Shown in pieces: positions 1 through 6,512 of a DNA stretch of 16,479 nucleotides. Numbering within the stretch: the stretch's first letter is position 1; every line of letters begins with the position of its first letter. Under the pieces are notes generated by a model. It was not told the DNA's origin. It was given only the letters and a program-made list of their open reading frames with translations, and made no database searches. The position numbers were made by a program, and so were the translations under genes. This DNA is from an uncultured Bdellovibrionales bacterium (GTDB lineage: Bacteria; Bdellovibrionota; FAC87; UBA2466): the NCBI GenBank assembly GCA_937903155.1, contig CALCZU010000063.1, positions 1 through 16,479 on the forward strand. Direction: 5' to 3'.

Positions 1-163
1 CGAGATTGCTTCGTCGCTTCGCTCCTCGCAACGACGGGTGGGACGCAATTTTCCCAGCGATGACGGGTCGGACGCAATTTCGCTAACAATGACGAGCTGG
101 GCGAAGGACGGGGCGAACGAATCCTCGTTTACGATGTGCGGGTCGGGTGATGCCATCTCATGC
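1..163. repeat. Intergenic repeat region (hairpin repeat plus degenerate 29-bp tandem units)
   Basis: This is the gene-free edge downstream of the lolC-like gene. Bases 12-36 form a 25-base element whose ends are inverted (cgtcg at 12-16, cgacg at 32-36). A copy with 23 of 25 identical bases in the same orientation lies at 15741-15765. From 32 onward a unit beginning cgacgggt / tgacgggt recurs with a 29-base period at 32, 61 and 90. The first two units share ggacgcaattt and the third is degenerate. Small ORFs across this stretch look repeat-derived, so I call no gene here. Confidence 0.7.
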
Positions 164-1372
164 TTACTCTCTTATGGCTTCGATCGGATCCAATCGCGAT
201 GCTCGGATTGCAGGCAAAAGAGTCGCTAAGAAGATAAGGACGATTGCGCCGAAGTAGATCATTGCGATCGGGCCGGGCCGTAACTCGACGGGGATCGACC
301 GATCGTAATAGAATTCGGGAAGTTGAAACGTTGAGAAATATTTTACGTAGATGACAAATGCGACAAAGAGAAATGTTCCTAAGCCCAATCCGACAACGCC
401 CATCCACGCGCCTTGATAGAGAAAAATCTTTTTAATTTGTTGAGACGAGGCCCCTAAAGCTCTGAGTACTCCGATATGTTTCTTCTTATTACTGGCATTC
501 ATCATGAGCGTAATGACGACGTTCATGACTGCGATCAAAATTGCAAATGCTAGGATTGCGGACATGGCGTATTGTTCGAGTTTTAATGAACTAAAGAGAG
601 CTGAATTAAATACCGTCCAGCTTTGCGCTTCTAAGTTTTCGGGCAACACGTCCTGGATTTGATGCGATATTGCTTCGGCATCTTCCATTTTATTTGTCCA
701 AATCTGCCAACCTGTGATCGTATTTCCGCTTCGCATGAGATCTTGCGCATCTTCCAACGGAGCGAAGAGGTATCCTTGGTCGAATTCGTAATGACCTGAT
801 GTAAAATTTCCGGAGACTGTAAAAGATTGCGAGTCAGGCAACATTCCCATCGGTCCTGACTTTTGGATGGGAGAAATCAAAGTCACTCTTTGCCCCACCG
901 AAATTCCCAAACGTCCCGCAAGTTCGCTGCCGACGAGTACTTCTCCATTCGCTGAAAGTTTGGAAGGCGCTTTTCCTTCCGTGATATTTTTTGAAAGCCT
1001 TTGCATTTCAGCGTCGTTCACCCCCCAAACGATTCCTCCGAGTGTTCGAGATTCGCTTTGTAAAATCATTTCGGCTTCGATGTAAGGGGTCACTCGTTCG
1101 ACGCCAGCGACTTTTTTTATTTCAGTCTCAACCTTTTCGTAATCTGCAATGGGAGTCGCTCGACCTTTCTGTTTTATCAGAATATGCGGATAGGCATTTA
1201 AAACGCGGGTCTTTAGTTCTCTTTCAAAACCAAACATCACCGACAAGAGACTACACATCGCTCCGATCCCAATCGCGATTGCAAGCCACGAAAACAATGT
1301 CATGGCGCTGAAGGTTCCTTTATCGGAACCCTTCATCATAAATCGGAGTGCTAAAAATCTTTCAAAAAGCAT
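164..1372 (-). CDS. lolC: LolC/LolE-like lipoprotein-releasing ABC transporter permease
   Basis: This 402-residue inner-membrane permease has the MacB/FtsX-superfamily layout. There is one N-terminal membrane helix (about 26-48), a long periplasmic domain (about 50-265), then three helices (about 268-291, 318-343, 369-388). The N-terminus and the LLSVMFGFE stretch match the LolC/LolE family, as do the cytoplasmic coupling segment GVLRALGAS (301-309) and the C-terminal ASRLDPIEAIRE. In the family the permease works with the LolD ATPase to extract lipoproteins from the inner membrane for transfer to the LolA carrier. LolC and LolE cannot be told apart from one gene, so the symbol is provisional. 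The ATG at 1372 gives the full family N-terminus but has no obvious Shine-Dalgarno. The gene lies 46 bases behind the proline-rich protein, probably in one transcript. No LolD follows within the 163 bases left in the window. Confidence 0.88.
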   Translation of the reverse strand: MLFERFLALRFMMKGSDKGTFSAMTLFSWLAIAIGIGAMCSLLSVMFGFERELKTRVLNAYPHILIKQKGRATPIADYEKVETEIKKVAGVERVTPYIEAEMILQSESRTLGGIVWGVNDAEMQRLSKNITEGKAPSKLSANGEVLVGSELAGRLGISVGQRVTLISPIQKSGPMGMLPDSQSFTVSGNFTSGHYEFDQGYLFAPLEDAQDLMRSGNTITGWQIWTNKMEDAEAISHQIQDVLPENLEAQSWTVFNSALFSSLKLEQYAMSAILAFAILIAVMNVVITLMMNASNKKKHIGVLRALGASSQQIKKIFLYQGAWMGVVGLGLGTFLFVAFVIYVKYFSTFQLPEFYYDRSIPVELRPGPIAMIYFGAIVLIFLATLLPAIRASRLDPIEAIRE

Positions 1373-1418
1373 GAGAAGAATAGTAATCGGAGTGACTTTG
1401 TTTTGTCATCCGAGCCTT

Positions 1419-1883
1419 TTAGTCTTCAATCGGTTGAGGTTGCGTCGAATTCGGATCCATAAATTCTTCCGGCGCCTCAAAAGCGGGAGGAGGAAGCCCG
1501 TCAAAATCGCCGTCTCCAATGGGAGGCGGCGGTAATGGAGGCGGAGCTCCGTTGGGATCGCCGGGATCGTTGTAACTCGGGTTTTGATAAACCGGAGGCG
1601 GAAGACTGGGCGGCGTAGAATTATTGGATTTCGGAGGGGTGATCGGTTGCGAAGGAATATTATTCGGTTCCAAAGGTTTTGGAACGCCCGAATCCGTCGA
1701 TAAAGGCCCATTTCCCTGAGGCAACTGACTTCCCACCGAGTTCTGTGTTTTTGGGAGAACAAGTTCAGGCGAAACGGTTGGCGTCAACGCCGGAGTCGCC
1801 TCATTCGATTTCGGACAGGCTCGTAAGATAAATACCCCGAGCGCCATTGTCCCTGCAAAAAGTAATAACCAAGTCCATTTCAT
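1419..1883 (-). CDS. Proline-rich membrane-anchored or lipoprotein-like hypothetical protein
   Basis: I do not recognise a family for this 154-residue protein. A hydrophobic N-terminus (about 4-21) is followed by Cys23 in the context ILRAC. That could be a lipobox, but Arg at -2 is atypical, so an uncleaved membrane anchor is equally possible. The rest is low-complexity and rich in Pro, Ser, Asn and Thr: TPALTPTVSPE near 29-40, a polyproline stretch near 114-121, and an acidic tail ending QPQPIED. Such a chain is probably disordered and envelope-exposed, spanning space or binding partners rather than catalysing anything. The ATG at 1883 is preceded by AGGAA. It is probably co-transcribed with the lolC-like gene. 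It reads as a real gene because of its signal-like N-terminus, start and position, although composition alone is weak evidence. Confidence 0.62.
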   Translation of the reverse strand: MKWTWLLLFAGTMALGVFILRACPKSNEATPALTPTVSPELVLPKTQNSVGSQLPQGNGPLSTDSGVPKPLEPNNIPSQPITPPKSNNSTPPSLPPPVYQNPSYNDPGDPNGAPPPLPPPPIGDGDFDGLPPPAFEAPEEFMDPNSTQPQPIED

Positions 1884-1941
1884 GGTTCCTATTGTCTAGG
1901 AAGTAGCCAAAAAAAACAAGAAATGCTATACCTTGTGGCAA
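1884..1941. promoter_or_regulatory. Divergent promoter region between the proline-rich protein and lysS
   Basis: This 58-base gap must hold the promoters for both directions. On the + strand, TGCTATACC (1924-1932) resembles an extended -10 and sits only about 10 bases before the lysS ATG at 1942; no good -35 is visible. On the minus strand, TTGTTT and GACAAT can be spaced by 17 bases, with the second close to the ATG at 1883. Both assignments are weak and come from inspection only. Confidence 0.35.
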
Positions 1942-3546
1942 ATGAAACACCAAACGACCGTAGAAGAAATCCCATTCACGCATTGGGCGGACAAGGCTGT
2001 CGAAGAATTATTAGACAAGCATCCCCAACAAGACTCTTTTGTCTGTGCTTCCGGGATTTCGCCAAGCGGCATTGTCCACATCGGAAATTTTAGAGAAGTG
2101 GTCACCACAGAATTTGTGGTACGAGCGCTCTTAGACCGCGGTAAAAAAGTCCGTTTTATTTATAGTTGGGACGACTACGATGCTTTAAGAAAAGTCCCGG
2201 CGAATCTGCCGAATCCCGAAATCATTGAAAAAAACTTAAGAAAACCCTTAGCGAAAATTCCCGATCCTTTTGGTCAGGAAAAATCCTACGCCCGCCAATT
2301 TGAAAAACGCTTTGAGAACGAGATCGCCGAGCTCGGGATTTTTCCGAATTTTATTTATCAAAACGAGCCCTATCAAAAGGGCGAGTACAATCAAGGCATC
2401 CGCGATGCGATTGCCAATGAAAAACTCATTATCGAAATTTTAAATCGTTCCCGTACCGAGCCCCTTCCTTCGAAGTGGACTTGTCTTTCAATTTTCTGCA
2501 AAGAGTGCGATCGAGATACCACGGAATTTTTGAAGTACGAAGCGCCTTCAAACGTCTATTACAAGTGTAAGGCGTGTAAAAAAGAATTGATGACCAATAT
2601 CGACCAAGAAGGTGGCGTGAAACTTCTCTGGCGTGTCGATTGGCCGATGCGATGGGCGAAAGAAAAAGTCGATTTCGAACCGGGCGGTAAAGATCACTCT
2701 TCTCAAGGCGGATCTTACGACACAGGACTTGAGATCGTCAAAGAAGTTTGGAAAAGAGAAGCTCCTTTCTATGTTCAGTACGATTTCGTTTTAGCCAAAG
2801 GTTTGGGTTCAAAACTCTCTTCGTCTTCCGGAAATCTCTTAACGCTTCAAGAAACTTTGGAAGTTTATGAACCGCAAGTGATCCGTTGGATTTTTGCAAG
2901 CCGAAAGCCAAACCTCGATTTTTCAATTGCGTTCGATCTCGATGTGATGAAAGCCTACGATGACTTTGACCGCAGCGAACGCTTTGCCTACGGAATCGAA
3001 AAAGAAGACGAGAAAAAAGTCCGTTATGAAAAACGGATTTATGAATTCTCCCTTTTAAAGCGCAAAGAAACGCCTGAATACGGAACGATGCCATCTCAGT
3101 TTCACTTCCGTCATCTGTGCAATATTTTGCAAATTCACCAAGGCGATTTAGAAAAGACCAAAGCGCACTATCAATCGACAATTCTAACGCCAGTGGATGA
3201 GCAGCGTTTTTACTCTCGCGCAAAATGTGCATGGAAGTGGATTACCACCTACGCTCCCGAAGAATTCCGTTTTGCCTTAAGAACTTCTGACATCCCCAAA
3301 ACGAATTCCCCCAAAGCCGTAGGAGAGCTCATCGCCCTTCTCGAGTCCGAAGGCAAATCCGTTTCTGAAGACGTTTTGGCTACGAAAACTTTTGAGATCA
3401 TGAAATCAAACGCGATTGAGCCCAAAGTTTTTTTCCAAGAAATTTATTGGATTTTGATCGCCAAAAAGAACGGTCCCAAACTCGCAAGTTTCTTAGTCGC
3501 ACTAGGAACCGACAAAGCAGTCGAGCTTCTTAAGAAATCGATTTAA
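1942..3546 (+). CDS. lysS: Lysyl-tRNA synthetase, class I
   Basis: This 534-residue cytoplasmic enzyme charges tRNA-Lys with lysine using ATP. It is the class I (Rossmann-fold, archaeal-type) form, which occurs patchily in bacteria. The HIGH-type motif is HIGN (about 46-49, in SGIVHIGNF). The KMSKS-type loop is KLSSS followed by SGN (about 291-298). Five cysteines in two clusters (about 181, 186, 189 and 209, 212) form a probable zinc ribbon in the catalytic insertion. The alpha-helical anticodon-binding part fills the C-terminal third. I chose the ATG at 1942; a TTG at 1933 in the same frame would add three residues but has no better ribosome binding site. Neither start has a clear Shine-Dalgarno. 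The Met and last Lys of the usual signature loop are replaced by Leu and Ser, which the class I LysRS family tolerates to some extent. Confidence 0.95.
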   Translation: MKHQTTVEEIPFTHWADKAVEELLDKHPQQDSFVCASGISPSGIVHIGNFREVVTTEFVVRALLDRGKKVRFIYSWDDYDALRKVPANLPNPEIIEKNLRKPLAKIPDPFGQEKSYARQFEKRFENEIAELGIFPNFIYQNEPYQKGEYNQGIRDAIANEKLIIEILNRSRTEPLPSKWTCLSIFCKECDRDTTEFLKYEAPSNVYYKCKACKKELMTNIDQEGGVKLLWRVDWPMRWAKEKVDFEPGGKDHSSQGGSYDTGLEIVKEVWKREAPFYVQYDFVLAKGLGSKLSSSSGNLLTLQETLEVYEPQVIRWIFASRKPNLDFSIAFDLDVMKAYDDFDRSERFAYGIEKEDEKKVRYEKRIYEFSLLKRKETPEYGTMPSQFHFRHLCNILQIHQGDLEKTKAHYQSTILTPVDEQRFYSRAKCAWKWITTYAPEEFRFALRTSDIPKTNSPKAVGELIALLESEGKSVSEDVLATKTFEIMKSNAIEPKVFFQEIYWILIAKKNGPKLASFLVALGTDKAVELLKKSI

Positions 3547-3564
3547 AACAATTTGCTACCAAAG

Positions 3565-3593
3565 TTGCTTCTTTTTCATAACCCTCTGATAAT
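3565..3593 (+). promoter_or_regulatory. Possible promoter of the DUF4442 gene
   Basis: TTGCTT (3565-3570) and GATAAT (3588-3593) are separated by 17 bases, a sigma-70-like arrangement. The expected start of transcription falls at or next to the ATG at 3600, so a transcript from here would be nearly leaderless. That agrees with the lack of a Shine-Dalgarno before this ATG. Seen by eye only. Confidence 0.35.
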
Positions 3594-3599
3594 TCCATC

Positions 3600-4109
3600 A
3601 TGAAAAAGAGAACCAACGCAAAGCTTGTTCGATTTGTTTTGAATGTCTGGCCCTGCATCCGTGGAGCGGGAGGACGGGTGACTTTTATTTCTCCCGATTT
3701 CACTCGTTTGCAAGTGAAGCTTCCCTTCAGCTGGCGAACTCGGAATCGGATGGGAACTATTTTCGGAGGAAGTCTCTACGGCTCGACCGACCCATTCTTC
3801 ATGATCATGCTCATCGAAATTCTCGGCGAAGATTATGTCGTGTGGGATAAGGGATGCACCATTCGGTTTAAACGTCCGGCAAGGGAAACAGTGTTCGCCG
3901 ATTTTCAGATTACTCCCGAAATGCTAGACGAAGTCCGTCGCCAAGTGGAAGCAAACGGGGAATATACCTTCACCTGGAAAATCGAATACAAAAATCAGGC
4001 AGGTACCGTGTTCGCAGAATTTGATAAAGTCCTCTACGCCGCGACCAAAACATTTTACAAAGAAAAGCAGAAAAAGCGCGAACTCAAAAACCAAAGCACA
4101 CACAGTTAA
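3600..4109 (+). CDS. DUF4442-type hotdog-fold protein (possible thioesterase)
   Basis: This 169-residue cytoplasmic protein resembles the DUF4442 / PaaI-like hotdog family. The supporting segments are NRMGTIFGGSLYGSTDP (about 50-66), where a central hotdog helix would begin, and the strand segment DKGCTIRFKRPARETV that follows. Hotdog proteins of this type are often acyl-CoA thioesterases, but DUF4442 members are mostly uncharacterised, so substrate and activity are unknown. No signal peptide is present. The C-terminus is basic and lysine-rich, with no fold of its own. It lies 53 bases behind lysS, possibly with its own promoter. The ATG at 3600 is the only sensible start; no ribosome binding site is evident. 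Confidence 0.75.
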   Translation: MKKRTNAKLVRFVLNVWPCIRGAGGRVTFISPDFTRLQVKLPFSWRTRNRMGTIFGGSLYGSTDPFFMIMLIEILGEDYVVWDKGCTIRFKRPARETVFADFQITPEMLDEVRRQVEANGEYTFTWKIEYKNQAGTVFAEFDKVLYAATKTFYKEKQKKRELKNQSTHS

Positions 4110-4149
4110 CAAAACGAGACACCGTTACCACAAACTTATTGAAACTCGT

Positions 4150-4178
4150 TTGACAGAAATCGAGCCCATCATTACCAG
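4150..4178 (+). promoter_or_regulatory. Possible promoter of the trypsin-like protease gene
   Basis: A consensus -35 hexamer TTGACA (4150-4155) is followed, 17 bases on, by a poor -10 candidate TACCAG (4173-4178). This would place transcription initiation roughly 20 bases before the GTG at 4208. The weak -10 could mean the promoter is low-activity or activator-dependent. Confidence 0.35.
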
Positions 4179-4207
4179 TGAAATTAACTTAATGAACTGG
4201 GGGGTTT

Positions 4208-4996
4208 GTGAAACTAAGTTTAAACATTGGAATCTTATCGTTCGTCTTGGCATTAACTGCTTTCGGAGAGGGGTTTCAAGAAAAACCTCGTAATCCACTC
4301 CAATCTCAAATGGGAAATATCTTCGGAACTGATCCTCGGGTAGAGGTCACGAGTTCTAAATCTCCTTGGAGTGCCATCGGTTATCTCGAAAACATCGGCT
4401 GTACCGGAACGATGGTCGCGAAGAAACTCGTTCTCACCGCCGCTCACTGTGTGATCGACCCGAGTACTAAAAAATTAAGAACGGATATATCGAGATTCCT
4501 GCCCAACTATATCAATGGCAGCAGCACTTACGCCTCTCGAATCAAACATGTTTGGTGGGGAACGAGCGATCCCGATGGCAGTCGTGCAGATGATTGGGCC
4601 ATCATGCTCCTAGAAGACAACTTAGGAAGTGTTGTGGGTTCCATGGGCGTCAAAGGAAACGGAGACGATTACACCTACTTTAATCTCGCAGGATATTCCG
4701 CAGACTACAAATATGGTCAAACCGCGACGGTGCATCAGGGATGTTCCGCCAGAGGCAACAAGTACGATGACTACATCAAGCATGACTGCTCGATGACTCG
4801 CGGAGCTTCCGGCGGTCCAATCTTTATTCAAGAAGGTGCGGTAGGTTACATCGTAGGTCTGAACGTGGCTGAGCGCCGCAAAAACAGCGAACAAAGCTTA
4901 CTCGTCTCTTTCTACACCGACGAATATGCAAATATCGGAGTGCGAGTTGGAAAATTCTTACCCAAACTCAAAGAACTCATCGCGCTTTACAATTAA
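4208..4996 (+). CDS. Secreted trypsin-like serine protease (S1 family)
   Basis: This 262-residue exported endopeptidase has an N-terminal signal peptide (about 1-20: a Lys at position 2, then a hydrophobic core). The full catalytic triad is visible: His80 in LTAAHC, Asp129 in DDWAIMLLED, and Ser201 in RGASGGPI. Cys65 and Cys81 flank the histidine and could form the usual disulfide; Cys179 and Cys194 form a second candidate pair. The layout resembles compact bacterial chymotrypsin-fold or glutamyl-endopeptidase-like enzymes; specificity cannot be read. The GTG start at 4208 directly precedes the signal peptide. A nearby ATG at 4192 is out of frame. A run of six G at 4199-4204 may serve as a close-spaced ribosome binding site. 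It is probably transcribed alone, between its own promoter and a strong terminator. Confidence 0.9.
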   Translation: MKLSLNIGILSFVLALTAFGEGFQEKPRNPLQSQMGNIFGTDPRVEVTSSKSPWSAIGYLENIGCTGTMVAKKLVLTAAHCVIDPSTKKLRTDISRFLPNYINGSSTYASRIKHVWWGTSDPDGSRADDWAIMLLEDNLGSVVGSMGVKGNGDDYTYFNLAGYSADYKYGQTATVHQGCSARGNKYDDYIKHDCSMTRGASGGPIFIQEGAVGYIVGLNVAERRKNSEQSLLVSFYTDEYANIGVRVGKFLPKLKELIALYN

Positions 4997-5009
4997 GAGA
5001 ACTACACTT

Positions 5010-5049
5010 TGAGTGGGCGTTCGCTGAGCGCCCACTCAGAAAAGTTTTT
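5010..5049 (+). terminator. Rho-independent terminator after the trypsin-like protease
   Basis: A perfect 10-base-pair stem (TGAGTGGGCG at 5010-5019 with CGCCCACTCA at 5029-5038) encloses a 9-base loop. It can be extended by T/A pairs and is followed by GTTTTT at 5044-5049. It lies 13 bases after the stop of the + strand protease and 4 bases from the end of the convergent minus-strand gene. On the minus strand no T-run follows the stem, so it works mainly for the + strand. Confidence 0.9.
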
Positions 5050-5053
5050 GCGG

Positions 5054-6133
5054 CTAATTCTCTTTAGTTGGACGCTTGACCGTTGTGACGAAGTCTTTCG
5101 GGGACTCCCAAGCCCATCTCACTGTAAGATGGCCGCTCGTTAAATATTTTAATCCCATTCGTGTCTGAACAACGCCCGGAAAGAGATCAAACATCCAGTT
5201 ATTATGGGTTGAAAGCGAGGTCATTTGACTTGCCGAAACAGATCCTCCGCTGCTTAAATTTCTATCGGCAAATTTCTCAAGTGATTCTCTTCCTTCTTCA
5301 CCTTCGGCAATAGAACACGATACAAAACGCACTTTCGCATCTGGAGCGAGAAGTCTGGAGTCTAAGAGGGTGTTAATAGGAATAATTTCTTCGCGGGTAA
5401 CCAGTTTGCCACTTCGTCCGTGTGCGGAGATTTCTAGTCTTGTGACTAGCCCGTTCTTTTCCTTAATTTTTTTAAGCTCCGCCCGAACGACGTCCGGATC
5501 CGTCGAACGAACGACAAACACTTTGCCTTTGAGTTTTCGGAGATGCTCAATTCGTTTATCCGTCTCGTTTTTTACGAAAAAATTTCCAGTAGCGTCGTCA
5601 AACATATCGACGATAACGATCACATCTTTTTCATCCGTTTCTTCAAAGTCGGCGGTTTCGCTATCGAAATCCCCATCTGAAATAGCATCGGTAGGACCTA
5701 CAAATACGAAAAGTGCATACGCAATCAATGCCGTTAAATTCCGGACCGTCTTTCCCTCTTTCAAACCCAATCGACTTAAATCGATATCCGTCGAGCCATC
5801 CGTTACTGGAAACGCTTTGATCAGTTCCTTCAAAACTCCGTCGGAAAGTCTTTGTCCTTTGTAAGTTTTGCCGATTTTATCCTCGACAAACTTTGTGACC
5901 CTGTCATCGCCATGGATGGCACCTATCCTTCGCACAAGATTTGAAGATGCCATTCGGAGTGGATAGGAACGTAAGAGATTAATGGAACCATTTAAAAACC
6001 ACGGAATGGGATAGGTTCCCCCTTTGACTACACCGATGGCAATTTCCGAGACGAGTTTCAAACAATTCGGTCGCGCAGACGCCGAACTCACAAAGACAAA
6101 AATTAAAAAAGGAACCCAGAACGCTCGATTCAC
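5054..6133 (-). CDS. Secreted protein with caspase-like (clan CD / DUF4347-like) His-Cys signature
   Basis: This 359-residue exported protein has a signal peptide (about 1-20, ending SASA). It has an extra hydrophobic segment near 133-147 and an acidic linker (about 148-170). The C-terminal half looks like a caspase-type alpha/beta fold. It has a hydrophobic strand DVIVIVDMF (about 170-178) and a second strand KVFVVRS. A third strand ends in ISAHGRSG (His238-Gly239) and a fourth in VRFVSCSIAEG (Cys273). Next comes a stretch resembling the DUF4347 pattern of Gly-rich sequence, 'fA', then 'SVSAS'. His238 and Cys273 are the predicted dyad. The assignment rests on these motifs, so activity and substrate are unproven. 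The GTG start at 6133 has AAGG eight bases upstream. The gene follows the ferredoxin by 19 bases, so they are probably co-transcribed. Confidence 0.6.
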   Translation of the reverse strand: MNRAFWVPFLIFVFVSSASARPNCLKLVSEIAIGVVKGGTYPIPWFLNGSINLLRSYPLRMASSNLVRRIGAIHGDDRVTKFVEDKIGKTYKGQRLSDGVLKELIKAFPVTDGSTDIDLSRLGLKEGKTVRNLTALIAYALFVFVGPTDAISDGDFDSETADFEETDEKDVIVIVDMFDDATGNFFVKNETDKRIEHLRKLKGKVFVVRSTDPDVVRAELKKIKEKNGLVTRLEISAHGRSGKLVTREEIIPINTLLDSRLLAPDAKVRFVSCSIAEGEEGRESLEKFADRNLSSGGSVSASQMTSLSTHNNWMFDLFPGVVQTRMGLKYLTSGHLTVRWAWESPKDFVTTVKRPTKEN

Positions 6134-6152
6134 CAGTGGCCTTCTAAATCAG

Positions 6153-6443
6153 TTACCAATATCGCGTCGTCACAACGCAATCACCGAGAATTTGGGCAAG
6201 ACAAGAGATCCGGTCACTCAGCGGTCTTCTCTCTTTCGACAAGAGATGTATTTCGCTTTGCGTCTGAGGCGACAAATTCTCGGCCCCGGAAAGTACAACC
6301 ATATTGCATTTTCCGCACGTTGCTTCTGCACTGCATGATGACGCAACGGGAAGTCCTAGCTGCAGTGCAGCTTCATATAGCGTCATCCCCGCTTCGATTT
6401 CAATCTTTTTTCCGCTGGGTTGGAAGGTAACAATGGGCATCAT
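6153..6443 (-). CDS. [2Fe-2S] ferredoxin (plant/adrenodoxin-type fold)
   Basis: This is a 96-residue cytoplasmic electron carrier. Counting from the ATG at 6443, the cysteine pattern is C37-x5-C43-x2-C46 followed by C81 in ISCLA, the cluster ligand arrangement of beta-grasp [2Fe-2S] ferredoxins. The N-terminal strands (PIVTFQPSGKKIEIEAG) and the helix start TLYEAALQLGLPVASSC fit the family. An extra Cys89 lies near the end. No reductase or oxygenase partner is adjacent, so its pathway is unknown. A TTG at 6455 would add four residues, and a second ATG at 6440 follows directly; I prefer 6443. It is the first gene of a minus-strand pair with the caspase-like secreted protein. Confidence 0.88.
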   Translation of the reverse strand: MMPIVTFQPSGKKIEIEAGMTLYEAALQLGLPVASSCSAEATCGKCNMVVLSGAENLSPQTQSEIHLLSKERRPLSDRISCLAQILGDCVVTTRYW

Positions 6444-6512
6444 GAGCTCATTCAAAGTATAATCATAAGAACAACTTTCCTCATTTTAATCCGAATTTCT
6501 TTAAAGGACCCT
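6444..6512. promoter_or_regulatory. Divergent promoter region for the ferredoxin and the moxR-bat operon
   Basis: The gap contains AGTATAAT at 6456-6463. On the + strand it supplies a perfect TATAAT (6458-6463) for the moxR operon, although the -35 position (6435-6440) is poor. On the minus strand the same bases read TATACT (6456-6461), a plausible -10 for the ferredoxin a few bases before its ATG. Overlapping -10 boxes would make the two directions compete. The moxR ribosome binding site AAAGGA is at 6504-6509. Confidence 0.45.

Noticed and set aside
32..118. Possible CRISPR array (29-base period)
   Set aside because: The period equals the unit length with no unique spacers, only two to three degenerate units exist, and no cas gene is in the window.
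38..229. Small + strand reading frame at the left edge
   Set aside because: It runs through the 29-base tandem units and into the 3' end of the lolC-like gene, so its peptide is repeat-derived.
2738..3232. 164-codon antisense reading frame inside lysS
   Set aside because: It lies wholly within a well-supported gene. Its translation has the Arg/Ser/Leu-rich look of a shadow frame and no family motif.
6420..6512. Upstream extension of the MoxR reading frame from an ATG at 6420
   Set aside because: It would overlap the ferredoxin gene and its promoter, and adds unconserved residues. The ATG at 6513 has a good AAAGGA site and gives the family N-terminus.
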